Shown: positions 1 through 8,780 of the stretch, one piece after another | How the letters are laid out: each line of letters begins with the position of its first letter | How positions within the stretch are numbered: position 1 is the first letter of the stretch | DNA from: CAJQQK01 sp963696075 | GTDB taxonomy: Bacteria; Pseudomonadota; Alphaproteobacteria; Rhizobiales; Hyphomicrobiaceae | Assembly (NCBI GenBank): GCA_963696075.1 | Contig: CAVOJD010000009.1 | Location: forward strand, 1-64,000 | Length of the DNA stretch: 64,000 nt | Direction: 5' to 3' | Translations under genes and position numbers: made by a program | Notes under the pieces: generated by a model | What the model saw: the letters and a program-made list of their open reading frames with translations, nothing else | The model's database searches: none | What the model was told of the DNA's origin: nothing

Positions 1-936
1 TCGATCAGGCGCGGCGCAATTCGTTCCATCCAGTCCGTGACTATCTCAACGGGCTCATCTGGGACGGCAAGCCACGGCTCGACAACTGGCTTAGCACTTA
101 CGCGAATGCCAACGACACGCCGCTCAACCGGGCCTATGGCCGCAAAACATTGATTGCCGCCGTGCGTCGGGTGCGGCAGCCGGGCGCGAAGTTTGACACG
201 GCGCTCGTGCTGATTGGGCCGCAAGGTTGCAAGAAATCTATGTGCGTGCAGACGCTCGCCTGCGAATTCTTCACGGACGCTGTCCAAATCGGCCAAGACC
301 CAAAGCAGGTCATCGAGTTGACGTGTGGCGCTTGGATCGTCGAGCTTTCTGAACTCGCTGGCATCAGCGGGCGTGGACGTCGAGCACGTGAAGCATTTTC
401 TGAGCCGGCAGACCGACAGGGGGCTCGTCGAGCTACGACCGGATGACGACCGACCGGCCCCGCCAGTTCATTGTCATCGCTGACGACGAACGAACACCGC
501 TTCCTGCGGGACCCGACGGGCAATCGGCGCTTCTGGCCAGCAGACGTCGGTGAGATTGATATCGATGCGCTTGCTCGCGATCGAGATCAATTGTGGGCGG
601 AGGCAGCGCACTACGAGAAGCTGGATGAGCCGCTCGAACTGTCGCGCGGACTGTGGGCCACGCAGCCGGGTCGCAGGCGCAGCGTACGGTTGTCGATCCT
701 TGGCTTGAGCGCATCGAAACCGCCCTCAGTGACCAGCGCGGGCATGTCGAGATCGACAAACTCTGGCAATTCCTGAAAATTGAAGGCGACAGGCAGAACC
801 CGACCACAGCGAAACGCCTGCAAGACGTGATGACCCGGCTGGGTTTTGAAAGAAAAGGATGCGGCGAGGCCCAAACGGCGCTCGACCATATGTCTACACA
901 AACGACCCGAACGGAGGCTGGATCGATGTCCTTTAG
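1..936 (+). pseudogene. VapE-type phage/plasmid helicase-primase remnant, 5' truncated by the window and multiply frameshifted
   Basis: Conserved blocks of the virulence-associated E (VapE, SF3-like ATPase of integrated elements) family appear in order but in different frames. These are the P-loop region (about 205-240), the segment with AWIVELSEL (about 330-360), DVEHVKHFLSRQTDR (about 373-417), SYDRMTTDRPRQF, NEHRFLRDPTGNRRFWP (about 490-540), and a C-terminal part running to a TAG at 934-936. At least five shifts are needed, near 370, 420, 475, 650 and 860. The Walker A is also altered: GPQGCKKS stands where GxxGxGKS is expected. The neighbours are a VRR-NUC gene and an integrase, as in prophages and islands. 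The gene is very probably non-functional in this sequence, though some of the shifts could be read errors. Confidence 0.8.
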
Positions 937-1356
937 CCTCCGACACGGGGCAAGCGCGTCCCATCTGTCCCAACCTTCGTCCCAACCTTTCTTGGGTAGT
1001 TGGGACGGCATTTATTGACGAGGATCAGCCCCTTATCTCCCTTGTCCCAAGTGTCCCAAGTTGAAAAAGAAGAAAAGGAGTTTGCTGGGTTGGGTAGAGC
1101 ACGCGCGGGCGCGACACGACAGTGCGTGGGGACTGTGTGAGCGAATAACTTGGGACACTTGGGACGGTGGCAAGACTACCTTTTCAAACAGGTGGTTATG
1201 CGGAACTTGGCTTGGGCAAATGCTTGGGTCAACTTGGGCCGCCCGGCCCAGTCCGATTGAGTGCGTTGGCGCGAATGCCTGCGCCGGGACCGGGGCTTGT
1301 CGGTTGTGTGCCCGGCCCCATGGTGTATCTCGGTGTCCTGGCGCGGGGGGCACGCC
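937..1356. other. Intergenic region with clustered TTGGGAC-type repeats
   Basis: No convincing gene is seen between the vapE remnant and the VRR-NUC gene. The stretch is crowded with copies of GTCCCAA and its complement TTGGGAC or TTGGGYC, in both orientations, from about 967 to 1245. Open frames here are shadows with no recognisable domain. Confidence 0.6.
1044..1165. repeat. Perfect 19-bp inverted repeat built from TCCCAA motifs
   Basis: GTCCCAAGTGTCCCAAGTT at 1044-1062 is exactly complementary to the 19 bases at 1147-1165, with an 84-bp spacer. Each arm itself contains two direct copies of TCCCAAG. Further single copies lie at about 967-975, 979-985, 999-1006 and 1212-1245. It could be an operator or iteron-like control region of the element, or a hairpin in its transcript. 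The role is unknown. Confidence 0.75.
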
Positions 1357-1812
1357 ATGACACGCAAGTCCTCCCAACAGTGGGCCGCGTACGCGGCTCG
1401 CCGCACCGGCTCCTGCGAACCTGCCCGTCGGCGGAAATTCGGTGGCGAGCGCCGGACGCCAACAGAGTTCCAGGTACATATTAGCGTCGCTCGACATTTC
1501 CGCCTGCGGGCTGTGCCCGGCGTGATCTGGTGGCACACCCCCAATGGCGAACTCCGCAACAAGTCTGTCGCCGCCAAGTCGAAGGCGATGGGTGTGCTTG
1601 CCGGCGTGCCGGATCTCGTCTTGCTGCATGAGGGTCGTGCCTACGGGCTTGAATTGAAAACCAGCACGGGCCGCGTCAGTGCGGAACAGCGCGCCGTGCT
1701 CGCCGCGTTCGAGCAAGCCGGTGCGTTTACCGCCGTGGCATTTAACGTCGAGGCCGCGCTTGAGATCCTGAGAGCGTGGGGCCTGCTGCGCGGTCAATCC
1801 GGAGAGCCATGA
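1357..1812 (+). CDS. VRR-NUC domain nuclease of the integrated element
   Basis: The product is a 151-residue protein with a VRR-NUC (PD-D/ExK nuclease superfamily) domain over about residues 35-150. Recognisable elements are WWHTPNGELRNK, the GVLAGVPDLVLL segment with the metal-binding Asp, and YGLELKTSTGRVS, which carries the ExK catalytic pair, followed by SAEQ. The family occurs as stand-alone nucleases in phages and islands, probably resolving or trimming DNA during replication or recombination. The frame is open further upstream (from 1261), but the ATG at 1357 gives the usual short N-terminus after a GGGGGGC stretch. The next gene, the HTH protein, follows after about 70 bp. Confidence 0.85.
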   Translation: MTRKSSQQWAAYAARRTGSCEPARRRKFGGERRTPTEFQVHISVARHFRLRAVPGVIWWHTPNGELRNKSVAAKSKAMGVLAGVPDLVLLHEGRAYGLELKTSTGRVSAEQRAVLAAFEQAGAFTAVAFNVEAALEILRAWGLLRGQSGEP

Positions 1813-1882
1813 AGTAATAGAAGTCGTTGCTGCTCAGCAAAGCGGCCTCTGCCGTTTGAGGCCAGTTCGGTGCCACGACGCG

Positions 1883-2125
1883 ATGATGAGAGAGAAGGTG
1901 AAGCGGGGGCTGACCATAGGCGAGGCCGCCGAATACTGCGGCGTTTCGGTCAGCGCCTACCGGTCCTGGATGCAGCAGGGGCTGGTGCCGGCGTACTGGC
2001 CGGGAACGCGGCGCATCGATCGGCTGGCGCTTGACGACGCTCTCGATAAGATGTCCGGGCGCGGTGAGCCGACCGCGAAGATTTCGAAGTTCGACGCCTG
2101 GAAGGCAGGTCAAGATGCGGCATAA
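1883..2125 (+). CDS. Small helix-turn-helix (excisionase-like) DNA-binding protein
   Basis: The product has about 80 residues. LTIGEAAEYCGVSVSAYRSW is a MerR/AlpA-like helix-turn-helix at residues 10-30, followed by GLVPAYWPGTRRIDRLALDDAL, the pattern of excise/AlpA proteins encoded beside tyrosine integrases. Its stop overlaps the start of the integrase gene (ATG at 2115), which suggests translational coupling. It probably acts as the recombination directionality factor or as a regulator of int. The start may be 1883 or 1886 (adjacent ATGs); no strong ribosome site is visible. Confidence 0.75.
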   Translation: MMREKVKRGLTIGEAAEYCGVSVSAYRSWMQQGLVPAYWPGTRRIDRLALDDALDKMSGRGEPTAKISKFDAWKAGQDAA

Positions 2126-3146
2126 TCTCGAACACGTCCACGCGGTCCGCAAGCGCCTCGCTAACGGTACCGTTGCGACATACTACTATCATCGGCGTAC
2201 CCGGAAGCGCATCCATGGCGAACCGGGGACGCCTGAGTTCCTGGCTTCGTACGTCGAGGCCGGCAAGGTCGAGCGACCAGTCGGCAGCCAGACCCTCGGT
2301 GACCTCGTCCAGCGCTATCGGCAGTCGCGGGACTTCGCCGCAAAGGCGGCGCGTACTCGCGAGTCCTACGACGTGCACCTCGCTCAAATCGCAGCACTTT
2401 GGGGCGCGATGCCGCTCGACGTGGTCGATGACCGCAGCTTCCGCAAAGGTGTGAAGGAAGAACGTGATCGCATCGCTGAACGCTCCGAACGTCATGCCGA
2501 CTACTTCGTGTCGGTGCTTTCGATCGTCCTGAGCCATGCTGTTGACGATGGCACTATTGATCACAACTACGCCAAGGGCGTGCGCCGGCTCTACAAGGCC
2601 AACAGGGCGGACAAGGTCTGGTCCGATGCGGACATCGCGACGTTCCTGGGCGTGGCGTCACTTGAACTTGCCCTCGCCCTCCGTCTGGCCCTCGATACCG
2701 GTCAGCGACAGGGCGACCTTCTCCGTTTGCCTTGGTCTGCTTTCGACGGCAGCACGATTTCGCTTCGGCAGTCGAAGACAGGGGTGTCAGTCACGATCCC
2801 ATGCACAACCGAACTCCTTTCCGTGCTTGAGGCGGCTCCCCGCCGCTCGACACTTATCCTCACGAACTTGCGCGGCAAGCCTTGGACGTCCGATGGGTTC
2901 CGGACGAGCTGGCACAAGGCGGTCAAGGCTGCGGGCATTAGAGGTGTGACGTTCAACGACCTTCGCGGCACGGCTGTCACCCGGCTGGCGGAAGCCGGCT
3001 GCACCGTGCCTGAGATCGCAAGCATCACAGGGCACACGTTGAGAAGCGCAACGACGATCCTCGAACGTTATCGGGCGCGCACGCGGAAGCAGGCGTCGGC
3101 GGCGATCGAGAAGCTCGACGAGCACCGCCGAAAGCGAACGTCGTGA
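2115..3146 (+). CDS. Tyrosine recombinase / integrase (phage or island type)
   Basis: The product has 343 residues. An N-terminal SAM-like core-binding domain lies at about 55-160 and the catalytic domain at about 175-335. The catalytic Arg is in DTGQRQGDLLRL, a hairpin Lys in LRQSKTG, the second Arg in FNDLRGTAVTRL, a GH pair in ASITGH, and the nucleophile Tyr in ILERYRAR. The first His of the usual HxxR box is Asn (NDLR), a variant that this branch may tolerate. The frame opens at 2031, but the ATG at 2115, overlapping the HTH stop, starts the conserved MRHNLEHVHAV. The gene ends 75 bp from the 3' end of tRNA-Lys, the usual position of an integrase at its attachment site. Confidence 0.93.
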   Translation: MRHNLEHVHAVRKRLANGTVATYYYHRRTRKRIHGEPGTPEFLASYVEAGKVERPVGSQTLGDLVQRYRQSRDFAAKAARTRESYDVHLAQIAALWGAMPLDVVDDRSFRKGVKEERDRIAERSERHADYFVSVLSIVLSHAVDDGTIDHNYAKGVRRLYKANRADKVWSDADIATFLGVASLELALALRLALDTGQRQGDLLRLPWSAFDGSTISLRQSKTGVSVTIPCTTELLSVLEAAPRRSTLILTNLRGKPWTSDGFRTSWHKAVKAAGIRGVTFNDLRGTAVTRLAEAGCTVPEIASITGHTLRSATTILERYRARTRKQASAAIEKLDEHRRKRTS

Positions 3147-3221
3147 GAACGTTTGTTGTAAACTGGGGTGTAAACTGCTCCGAGTGTGTCGGGAACTGTT
3201 CTCGTAACCCATTGAAATGAT

Positions 3222-3297
<76 letters not shown>

Positions 3298-3451
3298 TTT
3301 TACCGAAGGCCGGCGTGTCGCTCGGGTCTGCGGGGCAGAGGGGCGAGTGGGTTCCGGAAAATCAGTAAGCGCGCTCGATACCACTTGTCTCAGGTGATGT
3401 CCAGCGGTCGGTGAGGGGGTGGGAATGCGCTTTGTCTCGCTGTGCCAGGCG

Positions 3452-5038
3452 TTACGACTCGCGGGTGCCGGAGGGCGGCAGGCGAAGGATGGCGCGGGCT
3501 TCCGCGAGGGTGGCGGCGGGCGCGCCGGCGGCTGTGACGCGGGGCCAGGTGACGGCGTCCGGGGCGGCGGCCAGTTGGGCGTCGACGACGGCTGGGGTGG
3601 CATCGGATGCATCGCCGGTGCGTTGTGAAACGCGTGAACGCAGGGTTTCGGGTGGCGCCTCGAGCCAGAGCCCGGAGAAGGGCGCGGCGGCGGCGGTTGC
3701 TACCTGCCGGGCCTGGCTGCGTTCGGCTGCTTTGGAAAAGACGGCATCTAGGATGACGCTGTGGCCGGCCGCGAGGATGCGGCGGGCCTTGTCAAAGAGG
3801 ATGGCATAGACGGCGTCACTTGCCTCGCGTGTGTAGCTGGCGGGCGGGAGGCGGGTGGTCTGGGAAACGCCGAAGAGGCGCTTTCGTTCGACGTCGCTGC
3901 GCAGGACGACGGCGCCGGGGCAGGGGGCGACGTCGGGGGCGAGGGCGCGGGCAAGGGTGGTCTTGCCGGTGCCGGAAAAGCCGCCGACGGCGATCAGGCG
4001 GGGGGAAGGGGGGGAGAGATAGGCCTCGGCGCGTTCGAAATAGGCGTGTGATTCACGGCGTGCGTGCTGGCGCGCCGCGGGTGCGGCGAGGGCTGCGCGC
4101 TGATTTGCGACCATGGCGCGGATCGCGGCGCGCAGGCTGAGGAACAGGGGAAGGAGGGCCGGCGCGTCGAGGTCCGCGTCGTTTTTGCGGTGGTCCAGGT
4201 AGCTATTGAAGATGGCGTTGGCGGGGGTGCGGCAGGCCTTCATGTCGAGGTCCATGAGAAGGAAGGCCAGATCATAGAGGCGGTCGACGGTGCGCAGCGC
4301 GTCATCGAATTCGATGGCATCGAAGAGGCGGGGCAGGGCGTTGATGACAACGATGTTGGCGAGGTGGAGGTCGCCGTGGGCCAAGCAGACGTGGCCGGCG
4401 GCTGCGCGTGCATCAAGCAGCGCGCGATTGGCTTCGAGGTGGGCTCTTGCGCGTGTTTCCCAGTCATTGAGCCGCTGCGGTGCATTGACGAAGCCGTCGC
4501 TCAGGCCGGAGTTTCGAAGGTTGGTGATGGTGTCGGCGAGGCGTGTTGTCCCGTCGGGTGAGGGGGCGGGGACGGCTTTGTCGTGGTAGGCGACAATGGC
4601 GCTGGCGACACGTTCGGCCAGGGCGCTGTCGAGTTCGCCGCGGGCTGCGATTGCGCTCAACAGTTGAGCCTGATCGAAACGGGTCATGATCAGGGCCCAT
4701 TCGACCGGTTCGCCGGCACCGTTGAAGGCGAGTTCACCATTGCACTCCCGGGTGATGGGGATGACGCCGGTGTAGATTTCGGCTGCGAATGGGTGGTTGA
4801 TCTCGAATTCGTTTGTGAGCGCGGCGCGTCTTTTCTCAAGGGTTGAGAAGTCCATGTAGGGATAGCGTACAGCGCGTTTGATCTTGATGGCGCGGGTGCC
4901 TGCGAGGAAGACGAGGGCGCCGTGCGTTTCGATGATCTCGACGGTGGCGGGATGGTCGTCGTAGCTTTCCGGGGCGGAAAGGAAGTGGATCACGCTGTGC
5001 TGGTCGGTCGTCGTCGCCGGGGAGTCATCATCCTGCAT
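3452..5038 (-). CDS. Fused aminoglycoside-phosphotransferase-like / AAA_33 kinase-like protein
   Basis: The product has 528 residues in two parts. The N-terminal 330 residues resemble the COG2187 family (APH fold): HGDLHLANIV is the catalytic loop and FDAIEFDDALRTVD the metal-binding part. The C-terminal part (COG0645-like) has a P-loop, GGFSGTGKTTLARAL, at residues 352-366, then RSDVERKRLFG and VILDAVF, as in small-molecule kinases. The substrate is unknown. The gene is divergent from a Usp gene with a perfect FNR-type box between them. This kinase with Usp and an acyl-CoA-ligase/GNAT protein is a recurrent low-oxygen-associated group in Proteobacteria. The family assignment is firm; the function is inferred only from context. 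Confidence 0.85.
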   Translation of the reverse strand: MQDDDSPATTTDQHSVIHFLSAPESYDDHPATVEIIETHGALVFLAGTRAIKIKRAVRYPYMDFSTLEKRRAALTNEFEINHPFAAEIYTGVIPITRECNGELAFNGAGEPVEWALIMTRFDQAQLLSAIAARGELDSALAERVASAIVAYHDKAVPAPSPDGTTRLADTITNLRNSGLSDGFVNAPQRLNDWETRARAHLEANRALLDARAAAGHVCLAHGDLHLANIVVINALPRLFDAIEFDDALRTVDRLYDLAFLLMDLDMKACRTPANAIFNSYLDHRKNDADLDAPALLPLFLSLRAAIRAMVANQRAALAAPAARQHARRESHAYFERAEAYLSPPSPRLIAVGGFSGTGKTTLARALAPDVAPCPGAVVLRSDVERKRLFGVSQTTRLPPASYTREASDAVYAILFDKARRILAAGHSVILDAVFSKAAERSQARQVATAAAAPFSGLWLEAPPETLRSRVSQRTGDASDATPAVVDAQLAAAPDAVTWPRVTAAGAPAATLAEARAILRLPPSGTRES

Positions 5039-5108
5039 GGGGCCAGTCCATTCGATGAGAAGTGGCGCGGCATCCCGTCCATACTTAAGTCAAAGATTAG
5101 GGTTTGGC

Positions 5109-5122
5109 TTGATCGAGATCAA
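5109..5122. promoter_or_regulatory. Perfect FNR/FnrL-type operator
   Basis: TTGATCGAGATCAA matches the FNR consensus TTGAT-N4-ATCAA exactly and is a full palindrome. Its centre is 66 bp before the usp ATG (5182) and about 80 bp before the divergent kinase-like ATG (5038), so it could control either or both. Activation under low oxygen is inferred from the site and from the known hypoxic behaviour of such gene groups. Confidence 0.75.
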
Positions 5123-5181
5123 CGTGGCTGGTGGAAGGCTGGGGTAGTTCTGGCCACTTCACTGGAGCGCGGAGGCCCGCC

Positions 5182-6021
5182 ATGACATATCAAACAATTC
5201 TTCTCCATCTTGACGAGCCGGAACGGGTGAGCGGCATGCTGGAGGCAGGATGCGGGCTCGCGCGGAAATTCGAGTCGCACCTGACCGGGCTTGGGGTCTA
5301 TGTCCCGGTGGTCGTCGCGGCGGGTGCCACGGCGAGCTATGGGCCGGAAATTGTCGCGGCGCATCGCGAAGAGTGGGAGGCGGAAGCCGCCAGGATTGAA
5401 GAGAAGTTTCGTCAGGCGTGCGCCAACCAGTCGTTCACGTCGGAGTGGCGGATCGTCGACGGTGGCTATCAGCCGATGGCTGCGACGGTGGCGAAGCAGT
5501 GCGGTACGGCTGACATCCTTGTTGTTAGTCAGGGCATGGAGCTGGCAGGCTTCGGGCGCGATGATCTGCCCGAGCGGGTCGTGCTCGAGGGCGGGCGGCC
5601 GGTGCTTGTTATCCCGCGCGCGGGGCATTATCCGACGATCGGTGAGCGGGTGCTTGTTGCCTGGAATGGAAAGCGGGAGGCAACGCGGGCGATCTTTGAC
5701 GCGCTGCCGCTGCTGAAGCGGGCGGCGGACGTCAAGGTGCTGGCGGTCGAGAGCGGGCGCAAGGGGGAAGACGTCGATTTCCCGGCGGCTGAGATTGCCG
5801 CCGCGCTGGCGCGTCACGGTGTCAAGGTGGAGGCGGCGCGCACGGTGCTTGAAGGCGGTGCGGCGATTGGGGACGAGTTGCTCAACCGGGTTTCGGATGA
5901 GGGGCGCGATCTGCTCGTCATGGGGTGTTATGGCCATTCGCGGATGCACGAATTCATTTTCGGCGGCGTGACGCGCGACATTCTCGGCAACATGACGGTG
6001 CCGGTTCTCCTGTCACACTAA
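5182..6021 (+). CDS. Universal stress protein with tandem Usp domains
   Basis: The product has 279 residues, about twice a single Usp domain. Domain 1 starts with MTYQTILLHLDEPERV; domain 2 starts near residue 155 (GERVLVAWNGKREATRAI). The second domain has the ATP-binding pattern G-x2-G-x9-G near MGCYGHSRMHEFIFGG, while domain 1 lacks a clear one. The start at 5182 has GGAGG seven bases upstream. The FNR-type box at 5109 lies ahead of it and the acyltransferase gene follows after about 80 bp, probably in the same transcript. It is a cytoplasmic stress protein; the exact role is not known. Confidence 0.92.
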   Translation: MTYQTILLHLDEPERVSGMLEAGCGLARKFESHLTGLGVYVPVVVAAGATASYGPEIVAAHREEWEAEAARIEEKFRQACANQSFTSEWRIVDGGYQPMAATVAKQCGTADILVVSQGMELAGFGRDDLPERVVLEGGRPVLVIPRAGHYPTIGERVLVAWNGKREATRAIFDALPLLKRAADVKVLAVESGRKGEDVDFPAAEIAAALARHGVKVEAARTVLEGGAAIGDELLNRVSDEGRDLLVMGCYGHSRMHEFIFGGVTRDILGNMTVPVLLSH

Positions 6022-6100
6022 GGCAGTAAAAAGGTCATTAGTTTGCCTGCCGGGGGGGGCCAGGGCTTGTCCTGTCACTTGGCTTGGGTGAGGTGTGCAA

Positions 6101-8773
6101 ATGACCATTCGCAATCTGTCGGCCATCTTCAATCCGCGTGCCGTAGCGCTGATCGGGGCGAGCAATCGTGAGGGAAGCGTCGGCACGTGGCTTGCGCGCA
6201 ATCTGCTCGACGGCGGGTTCGAGGGGCCGATCCATTTCATCAACCCAAAGGGAGGGGAGGTTGCCGGCAGGCCGTGTCTAACGTCCATCGAGGCGCTGCC
6301 GGAGGGCGTTGATCTGGCGATTATCGCGACGCCGTCGGCTGCGGTACCCGAGGTTGTCGAGAGACTTGCGGCAAAGGGTGTCGGCGGGGTGGTGTGTATC
6401 ACCGCAGGACTTTCCGCTGACGCCAAGCAGCGCATTCTCGATGCCTCGAAACCGACCTGCCTGCGCATGATCGGGCCGAACTGCCTCGGGATATTGCTGC
6501 CCGGGATCGGGCTCAACGCCAGCTTTGCACACAAGCCCGCGCCCAAGGGACGGCTCGCCTTCATCTCGCAGAGTGGCGCGCTGGTGACGGCGATCATCGA
6601 CTGGGCGCAGAACCGCAAGGTCGGGTTCAGCCACGTCATCTCGGCAGGAGATATGACGGACGTCGATTTCGGCGATCTGATTGACTATCTGGCGGGAGAC
6701 CGGGAGAGCCGGGCGATCCTGCTCTACATGGAAGCCCTGACGAACGCGGCGAAGTTCATGTCGGCTGCGCGGCGGGCGGCGCGCTCGAAGCCGGTGATCG
6801 TCGTCAAGTCGGGGCGGAACGCGACGGCGGCGAAGGCTGCCATGTCTCACACGGGCGCGCTGGCGGGGTCGGACGAGGCCTATAATGCCGCGTTTCGCCG
6901 GGCAGGCGTGCTCAGGGTCGATGACCTGGAGCAACTTTTCGAGGCGGTTGAGATCCTGAGCATCGCGCCGCGGCTGCACGGCGAGCGGTTGATGATCGTC
7001 ACCAACGGTGGCGGTGCGGGGGTGCTCGCGGCCGATCGGCTCGCGGACCTCGATGGAACGCTGGCGACACTCGATCCGGCAACGCGCGATGCGCTCTCCC
7101 CGCTGATGTCACCGGGGTGGTCGGCTGCCAATCCCGTCGACCTCGTCGGCGATAGCGGGCCGGAGCGTTACCATCATGCGCTCGAGCATCTGTTGCGGGA
7201 CGAGGCCAGCGATGCGCTGCTGGTGATGTATTGCCCGACAGCGCTCTCTTCGAGTGAGGACATCGCGCAGCGTGTTGTTGAGACGGCCAAGGCTGCGGGG
7301 GGCCGGAAACCGGTCCTGACGAACTGGCTTGGCGAGGGGACGGTCGGGCCGGCGCGGCGGCTGCTGGAAGAGAGCGGGATGCCGACGTTTGCGACGCCGG
7401 GGCAGGCGGTGCGGGGCTTCATGCATCTGGTGCGCCACAGGCGGGCGCTGGAGGAATTGATGCGCGCGCCCGGCGAGGAGCCGGCGGTGGGGCGGCGGGA
7501 TGATGGGGCGGTTGAGGAGATTATCACCGGGGCGCTGGCGCAGGGGCGCAGCGTTCTCTCAGGGGCGGAATCAAAACAGATCCTGGCTGCCTATGGCATT
7601 CCGATGGCACTGGCCGAGGTTGCGTCGAGCGATCATGCGCTGCGCGCGCTTGCCGGACGCATCATCGCGGAACATGGGGCGGCGGCGCTGAAGATCCTGT
7701 CGGATGATATCTCACACAAGTCGGATGTCGGTGGCGTTCGGCTCGATCTCGGTTCGGTTGAGGCGGTGATGGAGGCGGCGGGGGATATGCGGCGGCGGAT
7801 CGGTGAGCTTCGGCCCGATGCGCGGCTTGACGGGTTCACGCTCGAGCCGATGATCACGCGCCCCAACGCGCATGAACTCCTGATCGGCATGACGGTTGAT
7901 GCAACCTTTGGCCCGATGGTTCTGTTTGGTGCCGGGGGGACGTCGGTGGAGGTGGTCAAGGATACGGCAACATCGCTTGTGCCGGTGGATGGTCAGCTTG
8001 CCCGCGATATGATGGCGAGAACGCGGATCAGCGCCCTTATGGCTGGCTATCGCGACCGCCCGGCGGTCGACCTTGATGGTGTCGCGCGGGTCATCATGAG
8101 CGTGAGTGATCTTGTGCTGCGCCACGAAGCCATCCGCGAAATCGACATCAATCCGCTGCTCGCCGATGAGCGCGGTGTGGTGGGGCTCGATGCCCGCATG
8201 AGGATTGCCGATCCTTTGGGTGAGCCGAGAACGGCGCTGAGTGTGCGACCCTATCCGAGCGAATGGGAACGGCGGCGGATGGTGGGGGAACTGGGTGAGG
8301 TGTTGTTTCGCCCCATTCGGCCGATGGACGAGCGGCTTGCGGATCAGTTTGTCGCCCGGCTCGAGCCCGGTGATGTGAGGATGCGGCTGATGGCGCCGCG
8401 TAAATCGTTCTCGCACGCCTTCATCGCGCGGCTGACGCAGATCGACTATGCGCGTGAGATGGCGTTCGTCGCGCTCAAGCCGGAGGGCGGGGAGTTGCTC
8501 GGGATCGTGCGACTGATCGCGGATCCTGACTATGTGCGGGGCGAGTACGCTGTCATTGTGCGCTCTGATCTCAAAGGCGCGGGCCTTGGGTGGGCGCTGA
8601 TGGAGCAGATCATCGCGTATGCCCGCCAGGAAGGGCTCGAGGAGATCTTCGGGTCGGTTCTGGCGGAGAATACGACGATGATTCGGATGTGCCGGGAACT
8701 TGGGTTCGAGGTGCGCCGCCAGCCGGATGACCCGACCCTTGTCGAGGTTGTGCTGCGGCTCGAGGCGTCGTGA
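6101..8773 (+). CDS. Acyl-CoA synthetase (NDP-forming)-like protein with C-terminal GNAT domain (Pat-like protein lysine acetyltransferase)
   Basis: The product has 890 residues. In order it carries a CoA-binding domain (residues 1-130, ALIGASNREGSVG), a succinyl-CoA-ligase-like domain (about 150-290, with SHTGALAGSDEA holding the family His), a further ligase domain, an ATP-grasp domain (about 490-700), and a GNAT acetyltransferase domain (about 725-890, with SDLKGAGLGWALME as the acetyl-CoA loop). This is the architecture of Pat/YfiQ, which acetylates lysines on metabolic enzymes such as acetyl-CoA synthetase; in these proteins the ligase half is usually a sensor. The ATG at 6101 follows GTGAGG; a GTG six bases upstream is an alternative. 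It lies downstream of usp on the same strand. Confidence 0.9.
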   Translation: MTIRNLSAIFNPRAVALIGASNREGSVGTWLARNLLDGGFEGPIHFINPKGGEVAGRPCLTSIEALPEGVDLAIIATPSAAVPEVVERLAAKGVGGVVCITAGLSADAKQRILDASKPTCLRMIGPNCLGILLPGIGLNASFAHKPAPKGRLAFISQSGALVTAIIDWAQNRKVGFSHVISAGDMTDVDFGDLIDYLAGDRESRAILLYMEALTNAAKFMSAARRAARSKPVIVVKSGRNATAAKAAMSHTGALAGSDEAYNAAFRRAGVLRVDDLEQLFEAVEILSIAPRLHGERLMIVTNGGGAGVLAADRLADLDGTLATLDPATRDALSPLMSPGWSAANPVDLVGDSGPERYHHALEHLLRDEASDALLVMYCPTALSSSEDIAQRVVETAKAAGGRKPVLTNWLGEGTVGPARRLLEESGMPTFATPGQAVRGFMHLVRHRRALEELMRAPGEEPAVGRRDDGAVEEIITGALAQGRSVLSGAESKQILAAYGIPMALAEVASSDHALRALAGRIIAEHGAAALKILSDDISHKSDVGGVRLDLGSVEAVMEAAGDMRRRIGELRPDARLDGFTLEPMITRPNAHELLIGMTVDATFGPMVLFGAGGTSVEVVKDTATSLVPVDGQLARDMMARTRISALMAGYRDRPAVDLDGVARVIMSVSDLVLRHEAIREIDINPLLADERGVVGLDARMRIADPLGEPRTALSVRPYPSEWERRRMVGELGEVLFRPIRPMDERLADQFVARLEPGDVRMRLMAPRKSFSHAFIARLTQIDYAREMAFVALKPEGGELLGIVRLIADPDYVRGEYAVIVRSDLKGAGLGWALMEQIIAYARQEGLEEIFGSVLAENTTMIRMCRELGFEVRRQPDDPTLVEVVLRLEAS

Positions 8774-8780
8774 CGTCCGG

